Of a DNA stretch of 64,000 bases, positions 1 to 8,755 are shown in pieces. Source of the DNA: Croceivirga sp009797885 (GTDB taxonomy: Bacteria; Bacteroidota; Bacteroidia; Flavobacteriales; Flavobacteriaceae); assembly GCA_045866215.1 (NCBI GenBank), contig AP035880.1, positions 1,488,001 to 1,552,000 on the forward strand, read 5' to 3'. Below the pieces are notes generated by a model. That model saw only the letters and a list, made by a program, of their open reading frames with translations, did no database searches and was not told where the DNA came from. The number at the start of each line of letters is the position of its first letter. The first letter of the stretch is position 1. The position numbers and the translations under genes were made by a program.

Positions 1-776
1 AAGGTGATTGTGGTATCGACCTCAAATTGCTGTTCCAGGTCCTTATTGAGGATAATGTTCAAATCCCGCATGGTGTTCTCAAACAACTGCCTTTCGTTCA
101 TTAGGTTGATGCTATCGTTCACCAGATCCACTTGGGCGTTCAAGACATCCAGCTTATTTATCTGGCCGTATTCAAAACTGTATTCTGCCCGCTTCAATCG
201 ATCTTCGGTATTGGCATAGGTATCTTTGAGGACCCGGATGTTCTCCGAAACCCTTGCCATTTCAAAATATACGGTAAACAGCTGTAGGACCGTGGTTTCA
301 ATCGTTTCCCGGGACTGTAGTTCGGACAGATTATATTCCTCCTTTAACCGCTTGTAATCGTATAACCTCCCTAAACCATCAAAAAGGACATAGTCCGCGG
401 ATATACTTGCATTATAGCGCTGCGCCTCTGCCTTAAAAAGACTTGCATCCGGTCTTGGTATGGGATTTCCTTCCGAATCTATTTGTACATTGCCTTCATC
501 GTCCCTTAAAAACTGTCCTGGAAATTCAAAGGTGGAATCATCCCGTTGATAATTTGCTCCGGCCGTCCCCGTAATGCTCGGAAGAAAACCTGAATTTAGG
601 ACACTTTTATTGTTTTCCGCTATTTCAACATCGTTCTTGGCAATTACTATCCCCAAATTGTTTTCCAGGGTAATTTTGACCGCCTCTTCTTTGGAAAGGA
701 AGCTTTGTTGTGAAAAGAGGAAAAAGGGGGAAATCGCAAAGAGAAACACGATTTTAGCAGTAGTGAATTTCTTCAT
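1..776 (-). CDS. TolC family outer membrane efflux protein (3' part beyond the window)
   Basis: Outer-membrane channel of a tripartite efflux pump; about 258 N-terminal residues are visible and the gene runs off the left edge. The start is an ATG at 776-774 followed by a signal peptide ending near FLFSQQ. The next stretch (SKEEAVKITLENN) is the typical first helix of the TolC/OEP fold, and the rest is polar and helical with the usual LDVLNAQVDLVN segment of TolC proteins. Its ATG overlaps the stop of the RND pump gene (TAATG at 778-774), so the two are probably translationally coupled. The gene order fusion protein, pump, TolC is a standard Bacteroidota RND operon. Substrate cannot be read from the sequence. 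Confidence 0.9.
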   Translation of the reverse strand, partial: MKKFTTAKIVFLFAISPFFLFSQQSFLSKEEAVKITLENNLGIVIAKNDVEIAENNKSVLNSGFLPSITGTAGANYQRDDSTFEFPGQFLRDDEGNVQIDSEGNPIPRPDASLFKAEAQRYNASISADYVLFDGLGRLYDYKRLKEEYNLSELQSRETIETTVLQLFTVYFEMARVSENIRVLKDTYANTEDRLKRAEYSFEYGQINKLDVLNAQVDLVNDSINLMNERQLFENTMRDLNIILNKDLEQQFEVDTTIT

Positions 777-3700
777 TATAGCACTTCTTCTAATTCTTGT
801 TCTTGAGAATCGTCAATAACAACGTTTTGGTTTGTTCCATTGAGGTGTTTGGTTTTCCCTTCGGCCATGTCCGCTTCTTCCTGTTTTTCCTTTATGGCCC
901 GTTCCACCTCTTCCTTACTGATCTTATCTCCGGTCCTTAACCATTTGAAACCAACTTTTACCTCATTGCTAAAGGACAGAAAGATTGGGAGCATTACCAA
1001 AGTAAGGACTGTGGCAAAAGCAATTCCATAAGCTATGGAAATGGCCATAGGTTTCAAGAACTGGGCCTGCCTACTCTTTTCCAATAAGAGGGGAGCGAGT
1101 CCGGCAATAGTGGTTACGGAGGTCAAAAATATGGCCCTAAACCGTGATCTCCCTGCTTCATACAAAGCGGTTTCAAACTGCATCCCGTTCCTAAGGTTAC
1201 CATTGAACTTGCCGATCAGCACCAAACCGTCATTGACCATAATCCCAATAAGGGCTATAATACCCAACATGGAAAGAATATTGACGGGAAAATCATGTAT
1301 CCAGTGCCCCCAAGCTACGGCCGTTAGGCTAAAGGGTATAAGAAGCAACAACAACAAAGGTTGGCTAAAACTCCTAAAAGTAAAGGCTATGGTAATATAG
1401 ATCAAAAACAAGACCACGGGACCTACGTAATTCAAAGAATCGGTCAGTTTGTTGCGTTCCCTGTTCTGTCCCTCATAGGAGGCCGTGACCGTTGGATACT
1501 TGGATTGTATATCCGGCATTATTTCAGTCCTTATCCAGGTCAGTACATCCGGAGCACTGGTGTTTTTGGGGTCTTTTAAATCCGAGCTGACCCGTATTTC
1601 CCGTTGACCGTCCAAATGGTTAATGGCAACATCCCCCCTAGCAATTTCATAATTGGCAATTTCCTTAAGTGGCACACGACTACCGGACGGGGTCACAATA
1701 CGCATTTCGTCCAGTTGGTTAATGGAGGCCCTATTGTCCCGGTCATAACGGACCCAAACCCGAATTTCGTCCTGGCCACGTTGAAAGCGCTGCGCCTGGG
1801 CCCCAAAAAAACCAGATCTTACCTGATTCATGACGGTTCGTAAATCCAAGCCCAACAAATAGGCGCTTTCCTTAAGTTCCAATTGTATTTCCTTGATTCC
1901 GGCTGGGTCATTGTCCGCAACATCCTTGAGCAGGGCATTTTCCTCCATAGCCGTCTTCAATTCCGATTTTGCCGCTTTCAGTTCGGTGATATTGTTACCC
2001 AAAAGTGATACGGAAACCGGATCGCCCCCAAAATTCCCTCCAGAACCATAAATAAGACTTTCCACTCCAATCACAGGTCCCACCAATTCCCGTAATCTTC
2101 CCGTTACCAAATCTGCAACTATCGCATCGGGACGTTCCTCTCCGGGTAAAAGATTGATTTCCAACGTTGCCGCTGCCGATCCCGGACCCAAGTTCTTTAT
2201 CATATTTTCAAACAGGACTTTCCCTGTTCCCTGAAGGTATTGTTCCGTCAGTTCCTGATTCACAATTTTTGCCTTTTCCTGAATCAAGCTGATAATGGAA
2301 TCCGTAACCTTTTCATTGGTCCCATTGGGCATTTGTAGCTCCACCGCTACCCTGTCACTGGCGATTCTGGGGAAAAAAGCGGTTCGTATGATTCCTCCTC
2401 CAATGGACCCAAACGTCAGAAATAACGCCAACACAAAAAAGGAGAACGTGAGCAAACGGTACCGAAGTGCAAATTGTAAGGTGGGACTATACATTTTGTC
2501 CCTCATCCATGCCATTGCACCGTCCCCCCATTTATTGATAAGCCTTAGTTTGGAAAAGACTTTGGCTATCCCTGTTTTGGGTGCTTTATTCTGTTTGGTA
2601 AGGGCTTTGGAATGGGCCAAGTGGGCCGGAAGAATGATCAGTGCTTCAACCAAGGACACCACCAAGGTTAAGATGACGATAACCGAAACCTCACCAAAGA
2701 AGTCCCCTATCCTTCCATCCAAAAACAGGAAGATGGAAAAGGCCAATACCGTGGTTATGATTGCGGAAACGATGGGCGGAATTACTTCCAAGGTCCCATC
2801 TATGGCCGCGCGGACAGGTTTTTTCCCTTTTTCATAATGTTGATAGATATTCTCTGCTATAACGATGCCATCGTCCACCAAAATACCGATAACGATAATC
2901 ATTCCAAAAAGGGAAAGCACGTTGATGGTCACATTTACCATAGGGGCAAAAATGAACATTCCCAAAAAGGCTATGGGCAAACCAAAGGCCACCCAGAAGG
3001 CCAATCGGGTGTTTAGAAAAAGGGAGAGGAAAATGAGCACCAACAGCATTCCCATGATCGCATTCTCGGTGAGCAGTTGGGTACGTTGGGTCAATGTGGT
3101 GGAGAGATCCCGTACCACATTCAACTGTACGTTGTTGTACTTCTGGTTAAAGTCCGATATGTACTCTTTAACATTTTCCGCGGAACCGATTAAATCTTCC
3201 GTATTGGTACTGGTTATCGTAACATTGACCGACAGATTCCCATCGTAATAGGAGGCATTTGGCGTTTCGGAAAAACGATCTCGTATCTCGGCAACATCCT
3301 TTAATCGGATCGCCTTACCCGAGGCATCTGCCCTTACGATGATATTTGAAAGTTCACCCCCATAGTAAGAACGGTTGTTGGCCCGTATCAGGTACTCTTC
3401 CGTATCGGTCTTAATATTCCCTCCGGTAACCAGGATATTGGCATTGGAAACGGCAAGGGCCACTTCTTGAAAGGAAACATCGTAGGCCAATAAATTGTCC
3501 TCATTGACCGCAATTTCAATTTCCTCTTCGGGATATCCAGCAATGGTAATCTGGGATATCCCCGGAATTGCCCTTAAGTCGTTTTCTATCTGCCTTCCAA
3601 TTTGCTTTAAGGTAACCAGGGAGATGTTTTGTCCACTTACCGCAAAACTGATCGTTGGCCGTACCGCTTCCACTTTGGAGACAATAAGGGGTTCCATTCC

Positions 3701-4063
3701 CGTGGGGAATGTAGGCACGCGGTCTACTGCATTCTTAACTTCCAATAACATGAAGTCAATGTCGTAGCCTTTTTCAATTTCGACATTAATGGAGCCCGAA
3801 TTCTCACTTGAAGTGGATGTAACACGATCAACGCCTTGCAACCCTTTAAGGTTATCTTCAATTTTTAGTACAATTCCTTCCTCAATCTCTTGTGGGGAAG
3901 CTCCGGGATATGTAATGTTGATCACTACATTTTTGGATTCCGTAAGGGGAAAAAAGGAGGATTTTAAAGAGAGTGCCCCTACGATTCCGAAAACAAAAAA
4001 GGCAACAATGATTACGTTTACCGCAACATGGTATTTAATAAAGTATTCTATGACCTTTTTCAT
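776..4063 (-). CDS. RND family efflux transporter permease (AcrB/MexB-like)
   Basis: Inner-membrane proton-driven efflux pump of 1095 residues, close to the usual RND length. The N-terminus has a TM1 followed by the porter-domain start SFFPLTESKNVVINITYPGA. Two hydrophobic blocks surround large periplasmic loops. The TM4 segment GILVDDGIVIAENIYQHYE carries the paired Asp residues used for proton relay in this family, and the equivalent helix in the second half reads IGIMVNDGLVLIG. The C-terminal tail is charged and cytoplasmic. It overlaps the fusion-protein gene by four bases (ATGA) and the TolC gene by one base. The acidic TM4 pair and absence of extra metal motifs leave drug/detergent versus metal export undecided. 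Confidence 0.95.
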   Translation of the reverse strand: MKKVIEYFIKYHVAVNVIIVAFFVFGIVGALSLKSSFFPLTESKNVVINITYPGASPQEIEEGIVLKIEDNLKGLQGVDRVTSTSSENSGSINVEIEKGYDIDFMLLEVKNAVDRVPTFPTGMEPLIVSKVEAVRPTISFAVSGQNISLVTLKQIGRQIENDLRAIPGISQITIAGYPEEEIEIAVNEDNLLAYDVSFQEVALAVSNANILVTGGNIKTDTEEYLIRANNRSYYGGELSNIIVRADASGKAIRLKDVAEIRDRFSETPNASYYDGNLSVNVTITSTNTEDLIGSAENVKEYISDFNQKYNNVQLNVVRDLSTTLTQRTQLLTENAIMGMLLVLIFLSLFLNTRLAFWVAFGLPIAFLGMFIFAPMVNVTINVLSLFGMIIVIGILVDDGIVIAENIYQHYEKGKKPVRAAIDGTLEVIPPIVSAIITTVLAFSIFLFLDGRIGDFFGEVSVIVILTLVVSLVEALIILPAHLAHSKALTKQNKAPKTGIAKVFSKLRLINKWGDGAMAWMRDKMYSPTLQFALRYRLLTFSFFVLALFLTFGSIGGGIIRTAFFPRIASDRVAVELQMPNGTNEKVTDSIISLIQEKAKIVNQELTEQYLQGTGKVLFENMIKNLGPGSAAATLEINLLPGEERPDAIVADLVTGRLRELVGPVIGVESLIYGSGGNFGGDPVSVSLLGNNITELKAAKSELKTAMEENALLKDVADNDPAGIKEIQLELKESAYLLGLDLRTVMNQVRSGFFGAQAQRFQRGQDEIRVWVRYDRDNRASINQLDEMRIVTPSGSRVPLKEIANYEIARGDVAINHLDGQREIRVSSDLKDPKNTSAPDVLTWIRTEIMPDIQSKYPTVTASYEGQNRERNKLTDSLNYVGPVVLFLIYITIAFTFRSFSQPLLLLLLIPFSLTAVAWGHWIHDFPVNILSMLGIIALIGIMVNDGLVLIGKFNGNLRNGMQFETALYEAGRSRFRAIFLTSVTTIAGLAPLLLEKSRQAQFLKPMAISIAYGIAFATVLTLVMLPIFLSFSNEVKVGFKWLRTGDKISKEEVERAIKEKQEEADMAEGKTKHLNGTNQNVVIDDSQEQELEEVL

Positions 4064-5196
4064 TCGACCGTTGTTTTTGGACCACGTTCATCAAATACCT
4101 TGACCAGCATTCCCGCATAAGCACCCACAACAGGCTTGGATACAATGGTCTCGCCTTCCGGCACGTTTTTGAGTACTACCTTTTTATCGGAAAAATAAAC
4201 GGGCTTCACATCTATTAAATCCAATATGGAGTCGCGAACCACAAAAATTTGGTCATTGTCCGTTAGTAGGGAACGATCGATCTGAATGGCATCCGTTTCA
4301 TCCTTTGCACTTAGATTGGCTTCCAAATATTGCCCCTCCCTTAAATTATCGCCCCGCACTTCAATGAATGCCGTAATGGTTTGTGTTGCCTGATCTACCT
4401 TACCATTTAAACGAATCACTTCCCCAGTGTAGGTTTGGGTTTTATTTAAATTGGTAAGTGTCACTTTTTTTCCTACGGCAAGGTAATCCGCATAGGTCTT
4501 GCTTACGGCCACTTCCAGTTCATAGGTCCCTTTTTTGATGAATTCGCCCAACCGTTGACCGGGCCTCACCAAAGTTCCTTCCGTTACCAATGCCTCGGTC
4601 AATATCCCTGAAAAAGGGGCCCCGATCGAGTATTTGGAAAGACGCTGTTCCAAATTCTTGACATTATAGTAGTCCCCATAAATTCCACGTCCGGTAATAA
4701 AATATTTTTCCTTCTCCGAAGTAACCTTTGGTAATTCAGGTGTCGCTTTGTCCAAATCGAATTCGGCCAGATAGTTCTGCCACTTTGGAAAATGCTCCGG
4801 ATAGTCCAGTTGTAAATCGGGCATGATGGAAGTGAGTAAGTTATAGAAGTCACTTTTGGCAGATTGCACACTAGCATAATATTCCGAAGCATCAATTCTG
4901 ATCAAGGTCTGTCCCGCAGTATATTCCTGACCAGTCTTGAAGGGTTTACTCCCTTTTTTGAAAACCCCCTGGACCTCAGCAAAAAGTTCTACCCTATCCT
5001 TGGCCACTAAATTTCCATTGGCAGGAACTATAATGGGCACCGTACCATTGGTAATCGTATCCACGAACACCATTTTTACTACCTTTTGCGGTCTGGGTCT
5101 CCGATCCTTTTTGCTATCGATAATAGTTTTTGCCCCAAAAATGGCACCGACAATAATAAGGAGTCCCAGTACAACGGAGATAATTGTTCTTTGCAT
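4060..5196 (-). CDS. Efflux RND transporter periplasmic adaptor (HlyD/MFP family)
   Basis: Membrane fusion protein linking the RND pump to TolC. I take the ATG at 5196, giving 378 residues: it starts with MQRTIISVVLGLLIIVGAIF, a single N-terminal membrane anchor. An in-frame extension to 5337 would cover the promoter and the region next to a terminator and has no anchor character. After the anchor come the split barrel-sandwich (lipoyl-like) halves, an unusually short helical hairpin, a second lipoyl half around SIGAPFSGILTEALVTEGTLV, the beta-barrel and the membrane-proximal domain. First gene of the MFP-RND-TolC operon; a TAnnTTTG box lies just upstream. Substrate unknown. Confidence 0.92.
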   Translation of the reverse strand: MQRTIISVVLGLLIIVGAIFGAKTIIDSKKDRRPRPQKVVKMVFVDTITNGTVPIIVPANGNLVAKDRVELFAEVQGVFKKGSKPFKTGQEYTAGQTLIRIDASEYYASVQSAKSDFYNLLTSIMPDLQLDYPEHFPKWQNYLAEFDLDKATPELPKVTSEKEKYFITGRGIYGDYYNVKNLEQRLSKYSIGAPFSGILTEALVTEGTLVRPGQRLGEFIKKGTYELEVAVSKTYADYLAVGKKVTLTNLNKTQTYTGEVIRLNGKVDQATQTITAFIEVRGDNLREGQYLEANLSAKDETDAIQIDRSLLTDNDQIFVVRDSILDLIDVKPVYFSDKKVVLKNVPEGETIVSKPVVGAYAGMLVKVFDERGPKTTVE

Positions 5197-5217
5197 AGTT
5201 GTAGCATTGGTAAGACA

Positions 5218-5225
5218 CAAAACTA
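5218..5225 (-). promoter_or_regulatory. Bacteroidota -7 box for the RND efflux operon
   Basis: On the minus strand the sequence reads TAGTTTTG, an exact match to the Bacteroidota sigma-A -7 consensus TAnnTTTG. It lies 21 bases before the ATG chosen for the membrane fusion protein and supports that start over the longer reading. I see no convincing TTG at the -33 position, so this is a partial promoter match. Confidence 0.5.
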
Positions 5226-5294
5226 TTGTGTCCTTGGGCCGGGACAGGTTAAAAATTTCATAAATGTTTAAACAAAATGAAGAAAGCGTGAAAC

Positions 5295-5326
5295 AAAAAA
5301 AAGGGGGATACACCTCTGCATCCCCC
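5295..5326 (-). terminator. Intrinsic terminator of the LRR protein gene
   Basis: GGGGGAT (5303-5309) pairs with ATCCCCC (5320-5326). Read on the minus strand the stem is followed by a run of eight T, the layout of a factor-independent terminator. It sits 27 bases past the stop of the LRR gene and just upstream of the efflux operon promoter, insulating the two. Confidence 0.85.
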
Positions 5327-5353
5327 GAACCAAACAAACTAAAGTATAACTAA

Positions 5354-6247
5354 CTACTCATTATTGTCATCATCTTCAAACTTGGTGTCCGCCATTCGGG
5401 TACGTGTTTTTCGAAGATTAATTTCGTTATAAGGATTCAAGGTGGCATCATCGGTGTCAAAGACCAGAAAACGTTTTGTATCCATGTTCTTCAATCCGGT
5501 AAAGGATTCAAATCTATTGTTCTGTATTTGTAAAATCCTTAGGCTTGCCAATTGGGAAAACTCCACTGGAATTTCCCCTCCCAGTTGATTATTGGCCAAT
5601 ACCAATTCCTTAAGCTTCCCCAGTTTTCCCAACTCCCCGGGTATTGACCCTTCCAGGCCATTTTCAAATAATCCCAGCTTTTCCAATTTGGTAAGGTTGC
5701 CAATTGCTGTGGGAATAATCCCCTTTAAGTTATTACTGGACAAGTTCAGTATTTTGAGGTTCTTCAATTGTCCAAAACCCTCTGGTATTGGTCCCGAAAG
5801 AAAATTATTGAACATGGAGAACTCTTCCAATTGCCCCAAGTTCCCAATAGCCTCGGGCAAAGCGCCCTTTATCCTATTCATTTCCAGTTTAAGGGTCTTA
5901 AGGTTCTCTAATTTTACAATATCCTTGGGCAATACCCCGGTTAGGTTATTGAACGCCAAGTTAAGGTGTTCCAAATATTTAAGATTGCCCAAACTCTCCG
6001 GTAAGACCCCATTAAGGTTGTTATTAAAAAGATTAATGGCAATGATGTGGTTGTCCTTAACCGTTATCCCTTTCCATGACGAAACAGGCCCGTTCAAATC
6101 CCAGGTTTGGGTCCATGAATCTCCATCGGTCTGTTCGTAAATATCCAGTAAGGCCCTTCTTTCCGCTTTTGTAATTGTGGTGGTTGAGGCTAGTCCTACA
6201 TGAACCGAAATCATAATAACCATTAAAATGGACAAAAAAGATTTCAT
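5354..6247 (-). CDS. Secreted leucine-rich repeat protein of plant type
   Basis: A 297-residue exported protein. Residues 1-20 form a signal peptide (hydrophobic core ILMVIMISVHVGLA). Residues 25-67 look like an LRR N-terminal cap (ALLDIYEQTDGDSWTQTWD, then a SSWKGI segment). From about 68 to 250 there are seven to eight 23-24-residue repeats of the form LxxLxLxxNxLxGxIPxxLGxL, the plant-specific LRR class found in receptor kinases. The last 45 residues are polar and end in an acidic tail. No type IX secretion C-terminal domain and no lipobox are visible, so periplasmic or Sec-secreted location is likely. Monocistronic, with its own terminator. Probably a protein-binding scaffold; partner unknown. 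Confidence 0.85.
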   Translation of the reverse strand: MKSFLSILMVIMISVHVGLASTTTITKAERRALLDIYEQTDGDSWTQTWDLNGPVSSWKGITVKDNHIIAINLFNNNLNGVLPESLGNLKYLEHLNLAFNNLTGVLPKDIVKLENLKTLKLEMNRIKGALPEAIGNLGQLEEFSMFNNFLSGPIPEGFGQLKNLKILNLSSNNLKGIIPTAIGNLTKLEKLGLFENGLEGSIPGELGKLGKLKELVLANNQLGGEIPVEFSQLASLRILQIQNNRFESFTGLKNMDTKRFLVFDTDDATLNPYNEINLRKTRTRMADTKFEDDDNNE

Positions 6248-6304
6248 ACTTGGATGGTTTTAGTAAGATTTACCTTACAAATTAAGTATTCGTGCTGAGA
6301 ATGC

Positions 6305-6328
6305 GCAAATTACGGCACCGTAAATTGC
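6305..6328. repeat. Near-perfect inverted repeat between ABC-F and LRR genes
   Basis: GCAAATTACGG (6305-6315) and CCGTAAATTGC (6318-6328) are complementary over 11 positions with one mismatch and a two-base centre. Neither strand has a T run after it, so it is a weak terminator candidate; it could be an operator for the LRR gene or a dead-end stem after the ABC-F gene. Confidence 0.4.
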
Positions 6329-6389
6329 TGATTTTGTTGTGAATTTGATGTTAGGTGTTGTGTAGGTCTAAAAACCGGATGTTGCCATT

Positions 6390-8303
6390 TTATGATTCCA
6401 ACTCGTTTGACATCTTTTCCCACTCCTCCATAAGTCCATTCAATTCCCCTTTCTTGTCATGGTAGCTATCAAAAAACTCGCGATTTGCAACGGTTTGGTC
6501 ATATTCCATCAGCAGTTTATGGTCCATATCCCCTATTTCCCGCTCCAGGGCGGTAATCTTCTTTTCCAGGGAGCCCAATTTGTTTTTTAACGATTTCAGT
6601 CGCTTTTGTTCGTGGTAATCGTTGGTTGTTTTGCCTTCGCTTTTCGTAATTTCCTTTGGTGATTGTTGGGTTTTCTTTTCAATCGCCCTAAAATCCAACG
6701 CACTTCGCTGCTCAAGGTAATCATCAATATCCCCAAGATACTCTTTTACGTTTCCTTCCCTAAATTCATATACTTTTTCCGTTAGACCTTGAAGAAAGTC
6801 ACGGTCATGGGACACCAAGATCAATGTCCCCTCAAAATTATTCAATGCCTGTTTCAGTACATTTTTGGATTTCATATCCAAATGGTTGGTGGGTTCGTCC
6901 ATGACCAATACATTAAAGGGCTGCAACAGCAGTTTGGCCAAGGCCAAACGGTTCCTTTCCCCTCCGGAGAGTACTTTTACCTGTTTGTCCACATCATCGC
7001 CCCGAAACAGGAAAGAGCCTAAAATATCCCGGACCTTTGTCCTATTTGTTTCATTGGCGGCGCTCAACATTACATCATATACGGTTTTTTTCTCCTCCAA
7101 ATAGTCCGCTTGGTTCTGTGCAAAATAACCCAACTGCACATTATGTCCCAATTTTAGGGCACCACTATGATCCAGCTCCCCAACAATGATTTTGGCCAAG
7201 GTAGTTTTGCCTTGACCATTCTGGCCAACAAATGCAATTTTGCTCCCACGTTCCACCAATACATCAACGTCCTCAATCACCAGTTTTTCGCCATAGCACT
7301 TGCCTAAACCTTGCCCTTCAACCACCACTTTCCCGGGTTGTACAGATACTGGAAAACGCACCTTCATGACTGTATTGTCCTCTTCATCGACCTCAATACG
7401 TTCTATTTTATCCAGTTTTTTGATCAGGGATTGGGCCATGGATGCTTTGCTCGACTTTGCCCTGAACTTTTCGATCAATCGTTCTGCCTGTTGAATTTCC
7501 CTTTCTTGGTTTTTTTGGGCATTCAACTGTTGTTCGCGCATCTCTTTGCGCAGTACCAAATACGCTGAATACGGTTTGTTGTAATCATATATCCTCCCCA
7601 AGGAGATTTCAATGGTCCTGTTGGTAACATTGTCCAGGAACATCTTGTCATGGGAAACGATGACCACTGCTCCCGGATAATTTTTTAAGAACTGTTCCAA
7701 CCAAATTATGGATTCAATATCCAGGTGGTTTGTAGGTTCATCCAAGAGCAAAACGTCATTGTTTTGGAGCAGTAACTTGGCCAATTCAATCCGCATTCGC
7801 CAGCCTCCTGAAAAAGTGTCCGTTTTGTTTTTAAAATCGGCCCTTTTAAAACCCAATCCCAAAAGCACTTTTTCAGTTTCGCCCTGATAATTGTATCCCC
7901 CCAGAATTTCATAACGATGTGTAACCTCATTTAAATCAACCATCAACTGGTGATAGCCCTCACTTTCATAATCATCCCGGGTTGCCAGTTGTTCATTGAT
8001 TTCCCCAAGTTGGAATTCGAGCTTTTTCAACGCTTTAAAAGCTTGATGGGCTTCTTCCAAAACCGTTCTGCCCCTTTCAAAATCGATATCCTGTTTTAGG
8101 AACCCTATTTTCACCTCCTTGTCGGAAGCGATAACTCCGGAATCCCCTTTCATCTCTTTGGCGAGCAATCGTAAAAGGGTGGATTTTCCCGCACCGTTTT
8201 TACCGATCAAACCCACTTTATCGCCTGGATTTAACTTAAAGGATATTTCTTCAAAAAGAAACTCACCACCAAAGGAAACGCTAAGATTATGGATATTGAG
8301 CAT
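6390..8303 (-). CDS. ABC-F family ATPase (ribosome-associated, Uup/YfmR-like)
   Basis: Soluble 637-residue protein with two ABC cassettes and no membrane segment, which defines the ABC-F class that acts at the ribosomal E site. First cassette: Walker A GKNGAGKST (residues 34-42), signature SGGWRMR, Walker B LLLDEPTNHLD. A charged linker of about 80 residues rich in Lys/Glu/Gln separates the cassettes (the tRNA-interaction arm). Second cassette: Walker A GQNGQGKTT, signature LSGGERNR, Walker B LVMDEPTNHLD. The last 100 residues form a coiled coil, as in Uup. It stands alone, divergent from the DUF983 gene. Family members resolve stalled translation or confer antibiotic resistance; nothing here indicates resistance. 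Confidence 0.93.
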   Translation of the reverse strand: MLNIHNLSVSFGGEFLFEEISFKLNPGDKVGLIGKNGAGKSTLLRLLAKEMKGDSGVIASDKEVKIGFLKQDIDFERGRTVLEEAHQAFKALKKLEFQLGEINEQLATRDDYESEGYHQLMVDLNEVTHRYEILGGYNYQGETEKVLLGLGFKRADFKNKTDTFSGGWRMRIELAKLLLQNNDVLLLDEPTNHLDIESIIWLEQFLKNYPGAVVIVSHDKMFLDNVTNRTIEISLGRIYDYNKPYSAYLVLRKEMREQQLNAQKNQEREIQQAERLIEKFRAKSSKASMAQSLIKKLDKIERIEVDEEDNTVMKVRFPVSVQPGKVVVEGQGLGKCYGEKLVIEDVDVLVERGSKIAFVGQNGQGKTTLAKIIVGELDHSGALKLGHNVQLGYFAQNQADYLEEKKTVYDVMLSAANETNRTKVRDILGSFLFRGDDVDKQVKVLSGGERNRLALAKLLLQPFNVLVMDEPTNHLDMKSKNVLKQALNNFEGTLILVSHDRDFLQGLTEKVYEFREGNVKEYLGDIDDYLEQRSALDFRAIEKKTQQSPKEITKSEGKTTNDYHEQKRLKSLKNKLGSLEKKITALEREIGDMDHKLLMEYDQTVANREFFDSYHDKKGELNGLMEEWEKMSNELES

Positions 8304-8344
8304 AAATTGTAATTGAAGTTACAAAAGGGCCTAAAAGTTCTTTG

Positions 8345-8352
8345 TAATTTTG
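8345..8352 (+). promoter_or_regulatory. Bacteroidota -7 box for the DUF983 gene
   Basis: TAATTTTG matches TAnnTTTG exactly and lies 16 bases before the ATG at 8369. No good -33 box at the expected 19-21-base spacing. Confidence 0.45.
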
Positions 8353-8368
8353 TAAAAAACTGTTGCAA

Positions 8369-8755
8369 ATGTTAAAAAAAGGCACAAAACTGTACAGTAT
8401 TTTAACAGGAAGTTGTCCCAAATGTCATTCTGAGAGTATGTACGAAAATCCCAACCCGTACAATATCACCCAGCTCTTTAAAATGAATGAACGCTGTTCC
8501 CATTGTCATACCAAGTATAAAATCGAGCCCTCATTTTTTTACGGTTCCATGTATGTAAGTTATGCCGTTGGCATTGCATTTGCGGTGGCAGCATTTGTCA
8601 TTAGTTTTCTCTTTATTGGTACGGATTTGAAAACGTCCTTTATTGCCATTGTATCCACCCTGGTCCTTTTTTTACCGGTAATCATTAGACTTTCCCGAAA
8701 TATCTGGATCAATCTGTTTATGAAATACGACAAAAATCTTGCAAAGGAAGCTTAG
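8369..8755 (+). CDS. DUF983 family small membrane protein with two CxxC knuckles
   Basis: A 128-residue protein of the DUF983 family. I start it at ATG 8369 (MLKKGTKLYSIL); a TTG two codons earlier is possible but unlikely. The N-terminal half has two cysteine pairs, CPKC and, 27 residues later, CSHC, forming a probable zinc ribbon. The C-terminal half has two transmembrane segments separated by a short loop (around MYVSYAVGIAFAVAAFVISF and SFIAIVSTLVLFLPVII). Function in the family is not established. Its stop overlaps the stop of the convergent FAD oxidoreductase gene. Confidence 0.85.
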   Translation: MLKKGTKLYSILTGSCPKCHSESMYENPNPYNITQLFKMNERCSHCHTKYKIEPSFFYGSMYVSYAVGIAFAVAAFVISFLFIGTDLKTSFIAIVSTLVLFLPVIIRLSRNIWINLFMKYDKNLAKEA

